Below, in pieces: positions 16,441-21,333 of a stretch of DNA of 21,333 nucleotides. The stretch is from Bacteroidia bacterium (GTDB taxonomy: Bacteria > Bacteroidota > Bacteroidia > JAESSM01 > NORP286). The notes beneath the pieces were generated by a model that saw only the letters and a program-made list of their open reading frames with translations, was not told the DNA's origin and ran no database searches. Both the position numbers and the translations under genes were made by a program. The stretch is from assembly GCA_016764115.1 (NCBI GenBank), contig JAESSM010000184.1:1-21333 (forward strand), in the 5' to 3' direction. Every line of letters starts with the position of its first letter. Positions within the stretch are counted from its first letter, which is position 1.

Positions 16441-17489
16441 ATTATAAATGGATAGTCCTTTTGTGCGTAAATATCTTCGTAAAGATCTTCTGGGTCAGGG
16501 TAAGGAGAATCTTCAGCAAACTTAATAGATTTATCCACAATGCTATCAACTTTTGTATTGATTTTTTGGATTTCCTTTGAGGTAGCTAGCTTGTTCTTTT
16601 TAATGGTGTTCAACAGCACATCAATAGGATCATGTGTCTTTTGATCTTCTAATTCTTTTTTTGTTCTGTACTTTGCAGGATCTGACATAGAATGGCCACG
16701 ATATCTATAAGTCCTCATTTCCAAAAATGTCGGACCATTTCCTTTTCTGGCAAATTCAACTGCTTCAGCAACAGCTTTATGAACTTCTTCACAGCACATT
16801 CCATCAACCGGTTTGGAGGGCATATCATATCCTTCTCCTATTTTATAAATTTCTTTAACGTTGGTTGTTCTTTCCACGGAAGTTCCCATTGCATAATAAT
16901 TATTTTCGCAAATGAATACTACAGGAAGTTTCCAAAGCATTGCCATGTTAAATGTTTCATGCATTGCTCCTTGCCTTACTGCACCGTCTCCAAAAAATGT
17001 TAAACATACGTTGCCGGATTCTCGATAATTTTCTGCAAATGCAATTCCTGCACCTAAAGGTATTTGCCCGCCAACAATTCCATGGCCACCATAAAAATTG
17101 TGTTCTTTGGAAAATAAGTGCATAGACCCTCCTTTTCCTTTCGAACATCCTGTTTTTTTACCAAACAACTCAGCCATAATGGAATCAGCTGGGATTCCTT
17201 TTACTAATGCTAAAGCATGATCCCTGTATGCAGTAATAAATGCGTCTTCAGGTCTGGTGGCAGTAGAAGCACCAGCAGCAACTGCTTCTTGCCCAATATA
17301 TAAATGACAAAATCCCCTTATTTTTTGTTGAATGTATAGCTGCCCGCTTTTTTCCTCAAACTTTCGCATTAAAAGCATTGACTCATACCAGTACAAATAA
17401 GTTTTCTTACTGTGCTTATTCGTAGTACTTACTTTTTTGGAGGAAGCTGTCATCTTTTCTTTTTTCTTTCTTGCTAAAACTGTCACCAT
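16434..17489 (-). CDS. pdhA: Pyruvate dehydrogenase E1 component, alpha subunit
   Basis: This 351-residue protein carries the thiamine-diphosphate motif of E1-alpha: GDG at 167-169 (FFGDGAVRQGAMHETFNMA) ending in CENNYYAMGTS about 30 residues on. Also visible are the YRDHA segment, GKGGSMH and GGHGIVGGQIPLGAGIA, and the loop RYRGHSMSDP that shapes the active site. It pairs with the E1-beta made from the distant plus-strand gene at 4986-5963. It is about 20 residues longer than usual because of a Lys/Ser/Thr-rich N-terminus; a second ATG (17453) would remove 12 of these. The upper start is kept because a good -7 element lies just before it. E2 follows on the same strand. Confidence 0.95.
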   Translation of the reverse strand: MVTVLARKKKEKMTASSKKVSTTNKHSKKTYLYWYESMLLMRKFEEKSGQLYIQQKIRGFCHLYIGQEAVAAGASTATRPEDAFITAYRDHALALVKGIPADSIMAELFGKKTGCSKGKGGSMHLFSKEHNFYGGHGIVGGQIPLGAGIAFAENYRESGNVCLTFFGDGAVRQGAMHETFNMAMLWKLPVVFICENNYYAMGTSVERTTNVKEIYKIGEGYDMPSKPVDGMCCEEVHKAVAEAVEFARKGNGPTFLEMRTYRYRGHSMSDPAKYRTKKELEDQKTHDPIDVLLNTIKKNKLATSKEIQKINTKVDSIVDKSIKFAEDSPYPDPEDLYEDIYAQKDYPFIMD

Positions 17490-17514
17490 AAATCGTTTGT
17501 TTTGTTCTTATTAA

Positions 17515-17522
17515 CAAAAATA
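17515..17522 (-). promoter_or_regulatory. Candidate -7 element for pdhA-pdhC
   Basis: On the minus strand TATTTTTG matches TAnnTTTG, 25 bases before the E1-alpha start; transcription would begin near 17508. The -33 position has no TTTG, so the match is partial. Confidence 0.4.
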
Positions 17523-17555
17523 TGAATATTTTTTGAAAAGCATGATTGGTATTAA

Positions 17556-17609
17556 TTATCCACAGTTAAAAACCCTTGATAAAAGAGCTATGAGCATAGT
17601 TGTGGATAT
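17556..17609. other. Pair of inverted DnaA-box-like sites beside an AT-rich tract
   Basis: TTATCCACA (17556-17564, plus strand) is an exact DnaA box. TGTGGATAT (17601-17609) is a second in inverted orientation with one end mismatch. They are 36 bases apart. The next 80 bases (17611-17690) are only about one-sixth G+C. The region lies between divergently transcribed genes. Two boxes could be chance or a DnaA-regulated promoter; an origin of replication would usually have more. Confidence 0.4.
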
Positions 17610-17690
17610 GGCAACTCTGAATTTATTTATATAAAAATGTAAATTATTTGAAAAATTTACGTTTAATATAGTATTAAATGAAAAAAAATC

Positions 17691-18161
17691 ATGACTTGGA
17701 TTAAATTTAGCGGTGAAAAAATTGAACTTCCTATTAAGAATCAAGTTGAAAATGCGCTCAAGCGAGAAACAGCTCTAGGTCATAAATTGAAGGTTTGCAT
17801 TGGAACAGATTCTTTAGTAAAAGGGGCTACTACGCATTTTGCAACGGTGATTGTAATTTTGAGAGAACAGAGAGGTGGATTTATGTATATCCATCGAACC
17901 AGGAGCAAGAACAAAATGACTATTAAGGAACGTATGTTATTGGAAGTTTCTAAATCAATTGAGATTGCATATGCATTATGCGATTTATTGGACTCATATA
18001 ATATTGACTTGGAAGTTCATGCCGATATTAATACAAATCCAAATTTTAAATCAAATAAAGCGCTTAGTGATGCAATGGGATATATACTAAGTATGGGATT
18101 TATCTTTAAAGCAAAGCCCGAGGCTTTTGCCAGCACAAGTTGTGCAAATAGAAAGATTTAA
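17691..18161 (+). CDS. YkuK-type ribonuclease H-like protein (DUF458)
   Basis: This 156-residue protein belongs to the DUF458/YkuK family, placed structurally in the RNase H-like fold. Seen directly are a first strand with an acidic residue (VCIGTDSLVKG), a following strand pair (HFATVIVILRE, GGFMYIHRT), and the conserved second acidic strand EVHADINTNPNFKSNK, then GYILSMGFIFKAKPEAFASTSCANRK at the C-terminus. The two Asp sites fit a metal-binding nuclease fold, but no substrate is known for the family. It is transcribed away from pdhA out of the AT-rich region, and its stop codon is 11 bases from that of the next, converging gene. Confidence 0.85.
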   Translation: MTWIKFSGEKIELPIKNQVENALKRETALGHKLKVCIGTDSLVKGATTHFATVIVILREQRGGFMYIHRTRSKNKMTIKERMLLEVSKSIEIAYALCDLLDSYNIDLEVHADINTNPNFKSNKALSDAMGYILSMGFIFKAKPEAFASTSCANRKI

Positions 18162-18172
18162 TAAACTTTTCT

Positions 18173-18469
18173 TTACATTCTTACATCAAGAATGCAGTGA
18201 ATTGGAATTGTAATTCCTCCTTTTAACAAAACGTATTTTTCGGTAGTGGCCCAAATGGTAGTTTCTACTTCTTTAATTCCATTTGTTGTCTCAAAGTCAA
18301 TTCTAACTTTACTATGATATGCATTTCCTAAGGTAGTAGCTCGCTCTAATATGACTTTACGGAAATTAACATCTTCAAGTGAAAGCAAAACCTCTCCTTT
18401 AGGATAATGGTACTCCGTTAGAGATTCCTTTTGTACTAATTCAGGTGATGAAAGAGTGGTAGTTAGCAT
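18173..18469 (-). CDS. Small conserved Bacteroidota protein of unknown function
   Basis: This 98-residue cytoplasmic protein has no signal peptide or membrane segment. The middle and C-terminus ('NAYHSKVRIDFETTNGIKEVETTIWATTEKYVLLKGGITIPIHCILDV' in alternating beta pattern) look like a small beta-barrel, and I recall similar short proteins in many Bacteroidota genomes, but no function. It lies 117 bases downstream of the membrane-protein gene on the same strand. Short CTTACATT motifs occur at its stop codon and again upstream (18537-18559). Confidence 0.7.
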   Translation of the reverse strand: MLTTTLSSPELVQKESLTEYHYPKGEVLLSLEDVNFRKVILERATTLGNAYHSKVRIDFETTNGIKEVETTIWATTEKYVLLKGGITIPIHCILDVRM

Positions 18470-18536
18470 TTGTTCATACTGGGTTTCTATAAGTTTATAC
18501 GAGAAAGAAATTAAAGAGTTTAGTAAAAATAATGCA

Positions 18537-18559
18537 TTCTTACATTATTTCTTACATTA
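18537..18559. repeat. Short direct repeat TTCTTACATTA
   Basis: TTCTTACATTA occurs twice in succession, one base apart, in the spacer between the two minus-strand genes; a related TTACATTCTTACAT sits at 18173-18186. No stem and no promoter match is seen. Confidence 0.35.
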
Positions 18560-18586
18560 CAACAAGATATAAGAGTTGTGATAAAA

Positions 18587-19225
18587 TTAGTTGTCAGCCG
18601 GAACGAGTGAGGACTTTTGGGTGACAAAGTAAAACACCAATGACATTAAACCAAGTGTAGTAGCTGTTGAATATGCTCCAAACCTTAATCCAAGGTATGG
18701 TATAACATAAAATCCAAATAAGAAAGTTGCTAAAATCCCTCCAACAGTTGATATGGCATAGACATTACCGGCAAACCTTCCAACCTTTTTTACGTTAGTA
18801 GTTATAAGCCTGATTATCATTGGTGAAACCATGCCAAAACAAACCAATGGGGGAAATAAGAATACAAGGCATGAAATGGTTGATCCGGTACGAATTTCCA
18901 TACTCAGTGTCGCTTCCATAATTCCCGAAGAGGTCATGGGCATAATTCCCATAAATAATGCTGAGATCAATAAAATAAGAAACAGTAATTTGGTATTCGG
19001 ATGTTTGGCCGAAAGGTAGCCTCCAATATAATACCCAGTAGTAAGTCCACCTAATGTAACACCAATTACTGCTGTCCATACATAAAGAGACGCTCCGTAA
19101 TATGGAGCTATCATTTTTGCACCAAGAAGCTCACATGCCATAACTGCTCCTCCTTCAATAAATGCAACCAGGTAAAAAAAGTTCTTAATCGTGTTATTAG
19201 ACTCTTGGGACTTCGTCTCAGACAT
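18587..19225 (-). CDS. Integral membrane protein resembling the membrane half of fused spermidine synthases
   Basis: This 212-residue protein has about six or seven transmembrane segments. The N-terminus carries the signature of the membrane domain found before spermidine synthase in large fused proteins: AFIEGGAVMACELLGAKMIAPYYGASLYVWTAVIGVTLGGLTTGYYIGG. Later elements, FPPLVCFGMVSPMIIRL and VGRFAGNVYAISTVGGILATFLFGF, are also typical. The catalytic aminopropyl-transferase domain is missing: the reading frame ends after the last segment and the 117 bases beyond hold no remnant. It is therefore either a free-standing transporter-like relative or works with a catalytic protein encoded elsewhere. 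Substrate unknown. Confidence 0.8.
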   Translation of the reverse strand: MSETKSQESNNTIKNFFYLVAFIEGGAVMACELLGAKMIAPYYGASLYVWTAVIGVTLGGLTTGYYIGGYLSAKHPNTKLLFLILLISALFMGIMPMTSSGIMEATLSMEIRTGSTISCLVFLFPPLVCFGMVSPMIIRLITTNVKKVGRFAGNVYAISTVGGILATFLFGFYVIPYLGLRFGAYSTATTLGLMSLVFYFVTQKSSLVPADN

Positions 19226-19561
19226 TAAAAAATATTTTCACGAAAGATATTCAAATTTTTAAGAAATATGAAACGATCATTTCTAGACTTTGGGACAAAA
19301 GAAGAAGATGATGATAGGCGAGTTCCATTATTAACGCTAAAAAATAAATATAGAAACATATGAAAGCATGGTGTTTAATGAATATTTTATAAATTGCACC
19401 CCGTTTTTAGATTATATAACAAATTTAAGCTACCAGTAAATTCTGAAAAACAATTTGAACAATGAAACGAACATGAAAAAGTCATCATTTATTATATCCA
19501 ATAAGATGGTTATTTTTTACATGAGAGTTCCATATACCATTTAAAAAGAAATTATTAGCAT
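19226..19561. other. 336-base divergent intergenic region, mostly without recognised features
   Basis: This AT-rich spacer separates the minus-strand membrane protein from the plus-strand adhesin. It holds two short open frames (19268-19363 and 19473-19544) and no exact TAnnTTTG promoter that I could place well for either gene. No strong hairpin was noticed. Confidence 0.5.
19268..19363 (+). CDS. Possible 31-residue peptide
   Basis: An ATG frame encodes a charged peptide beginning MKRSFLDFGTKEEDDDRRVP and ending at TGA. The composition (acidic run, then Leu/Lys) is less random than expected for AT-rich spacer, and the region is otherwise empty. It could be a small protein or the beginning of a lost gene. 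I do not recognise it. Confidence 0.2.
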   Translation: MKRSFLDFGTKEEDDDRRVPLLTLKNKYRNI

Positions 19562-21333
19562 ATGAAAAAGTCAATTTTAATATCCAGTTTTTTGATTGCA
19601 TTTGTAGGAGTTATAAATGCTCAAACTTGTATTGATACTGTAAAATATGTACCTGCAAGAACCTCTAGTGAAGTAGAGTCAAATGATTATGTACACACTG
19701 TTTCTTCGGATGATTATTTTTGGCAAGGATTTGGTCAGGGGTATTTTTTCAATGGTCCTGGTAGAGTTCTGGGTGCTAGCTGTAAAATAATGTTGGATTT
19801 CGATGCAGTTGATTTATCGAAGAGTGATGCCACAGCAAAAATGCATTTATATACTCTTGACGCTAACAGATATCCTGATACTCTTTTATCTACAGCAACA
19901 ATTACCATTCAAGATTTAGGTAGTAAATATCAATATTTTCCTTTTGATTCGGCAGTCCCTATTTCGAAGAATTTTGCAGTATGTATAGAATTTGAGACAA
20001 CAGGTCAAGCAGACACTGCTTACATTGTAACCTCAACTGATGGAGATGCAAATGGAAGAGATTTAGCTTTAACATATTGGTTAGGATCATGGTATAATGC
20101 GTTAGGTAATTTACCGTTAGACGCAGATATGTTTGTTCTTCCAGTAATGGAATATGATTTTGCTGCAGACTTATCTACTTCTCCGTATGTTTGTTATGGT
20201 GATACTTTTAAGTTTGATTACCAGAAAATTACTTTGGATTCAATGTTTAATCAGGGTGTATTGAATGGTTCTGCTAATACTTATAGTTTTGATTTTGGTG
20301 ACGGGAATAAAACAAATCAGCAAGTGTATACTCATGTTTATGCCGACACCGGAGTATATTCTTTAATAAAGACCGATACATTATTGGGTTGGTCTAATAC
20401 ATGTACCGATGTTTTTAACATGACTGTGGAGATGCATGACATGCAAATTACTCATGGTATTACCGATATAAGTTGCCCTGGAAAAAGTGACGGAGTTATT
20501 ACAGCTACCGCATCTGGAAGTATTGGCCCTTACGGATACACATGGAATGATATTTTTGCAATTCAAAAACTATCAGCTAGACCAGCGGGGGGGTATAAAC
20601 TTAGTGTGATAGATCAAACAACTGGTTGTATTGTTATAGATAGTGTAGAAGTGATGGGTCCAAGAATTGAAGGTGCTATTACAAATGCCAGTTGCAATGG
20701 TGGAGATGGTAGTGCAACAATAACAGCCGTTGGCGGGGTAGCACCTTATACATATAATTGGACATCCGGAAGTACTAGCCAAACGATCTCAAGTTTGGAT
20801 GCAGGAAGTTATCTTATTTCTGTTTCTGATAATGGAGGTTGTACATTTTGGGACAGTGTTGTTATTTCCGGACCTGTAGCTCTTGTAATTGGTTGGGATA
20901 TTACTGACGCAACCTGCAATAATGCTGATGGTGCAGCTACTGTTTCCGCAACAAGTGGAGGAACTAGTCCATATTCCTACATTTGGTCAACGGGGTCAAC
21001 CACAACTTCAATAGCTAGTGTTTTTGCTGGAACTTATACAATAACCATTATGGATAGTGATGGTTGCAAAGAACCTTATGACGTAGTTATCAAAAATTCA
21101 AACGGCCCATCAGCTACGATCACTGTTGATGCATCAATAAGTTGTAATGGAATTAGTGATGGTGCAGTTAGTGTTGTGGCTACAGGTGGAACACCTGGTT
21201 ACACCTATAGCTGGTCAAATGGATCTACTGCAATAAGCCTTACTAGCCTGATGGGTGCACTGTATACTGTTACGGTTACAGATAATGGTTCTTGTAGTGT
21301 AATTGAGGATGTTGACCTTACAGAGCCAGATGC
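19562..21333 (+). CDS. SprB-repeat and PKD surface protein (partial, continues past the right edge)
   Basis: The frame is open from the ATG at 19562 to the end of the window: 590 codons with no stop. Residues 1-20 are a Sec signal peptide (MKKSILISSFLIAFVGVINA, cut before Q). A beta-rich domain of about 200 residues follows. A PKD domain comes next (about 225-300; YSFDFGDGNKTNQQVYTHVY). From residue 299 there are at least four SprB repeats of about 70-75 residues (starting near 299, 366, 437 and 514), each with the pattern SCNG..DG......GG..PY.Y.WS.GS....I.....G.Y...V.D..GC. Two Cys per repeat may form a disulfide. SprB is the gliding adhesin of Flavobacterium johnsoniae. Such proteins usually end in a type IX secretion signal, which would lie outside the window. 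Confidence 0.9.
   Translation, partial: MKKSILISSFLIAFVGVINAQTCIDTVKYVPARTSSEVESNDYVHTVSSDDYFWQGFGQGYFFNGPGRVLGASCKIMLDFDAVDLSKSDATAKMHLYTLDANRYPDTLLSTATITIQDLGSKYQYFPFDSAVPISKNFAVCIEFETTGQADTAYIVTSTDGDANGRDLALTYWLGSWYNALGNLPLDADMFVLPVMEYDFAADLSTSPYVCYGDTFKFDYQKITLDSMFNQGVLNGSANTYSFDFGDGNKTNQQVYTHVYADTGVYSLIKTDTLLGWSNTCTDVFNMTVEMHDMQITHGITDISCPGKSDGVITATASGSIGPYGYTWNDIFAIQKLSARPAGGYKLSVIDQTTGCIVIDSVEVMGPRIEGAITNASCNGGDGSATITAVGGVAPYTYNWTSGSTSQTISSLDAGSYLISVSDNGGCTFWDSVVISGPVALVIGWDITDATCNNADGAATVSATSGGTSPYSYIWSTGSTTTSIASVFAGTYTITIMDSDGCKEPYDVVIKNSNGPSATITVDASISCNGISDGAVSVVATGGTPGYTYSWSNGSTAISLTSLMGALYTVTVTDNGSCSVIEDVDLTEPD

Noticed and set aside
19473..19544. Short frame beginning MKKSSFIIS, like the adhesin's own start MKKSILISS 89 bases later
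   Set aside because: Only about a dozen bases match and the frame lacks a hydrophobic core; chance or a faint duplication cannot be separated.

Overview
The window looks like chromosomal DNA of a Bacteroidota bacterium, most likely a gliding or marine lineage of Cytophagales or Flavobacteriales type. The evidence is the low G+C content, promoters of the Bacteroidota form (TTTG-N19-TAnnTTTG), the absence of clear Shine-Dalgarno sites, two Y_Y_Y/beta-propeller histidine kinases, a large Bacteroidota AsmA protein, and an SprB-repeat surface protein with a signal peptide. Genus cannot be read from the sequence.

Layout. Positions 1-510 (minus strand) hold a tRNA cluster: a strong promoter, a degenerate tRNA-like copy, an intact tRNA-Val(TAC), a hairpin terminator, then a small GIY-YIG nuclease gene whose last codons are themselves tRNA sequence and run into a third, partial tRNA copy at the window edge. 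Positions 615-3212 encode an AsmA-like envelope protein. Positions 3247-3751 hold a four-helix-bundle (23S rRNA intervening-sequence type) gene framed by a 33-bp imperfect inverted repeat. Positions 3769-5963 carry a compact membrane histidine kinase and the E1-beta subunit of pyruvate dehydrogenase. Positions 6084-14690 are a signalling block of two tandem paralogous 14-blade propeller kinases followed by a REC-histidine kinase. On the minus strand from 17489 to 14697 lie the E1-alpha and E2 subunits of pyruvate dehydrogenase and a Lys/Ala/Pro histone H1-like protein built of 11-residue repeats. A 200-bp AT-rich divergent region with two inverted DnaA-box-like sites follows, then a YkuK-type RNase H-fold protein, a conserved small protein, and an integral membrane protein equivalent to the membrane half of fused spermidine synthases. 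From 19562 to the right edge is an open SprB-repeat/PKD adhesin that continues outside the window.

How it fits together. Pyruvate dehydrogenase E1 and E2 are encoded here in two pieces that point toward each other, with the kinase block between them; no E3 gene is visible. The three signalling genes probably form one phosphorelay: the propeller kinases end in a shared helical tail instead of the REC and AraC output of classical hybrid systems, and the next gene supplies a receiver joined to another kinase. The most unusual structure is the GIY-YIG/tRNA-mimic arrangement at the left edge. No CRISPR array, phage, insertion sequence or rRNA was seen.
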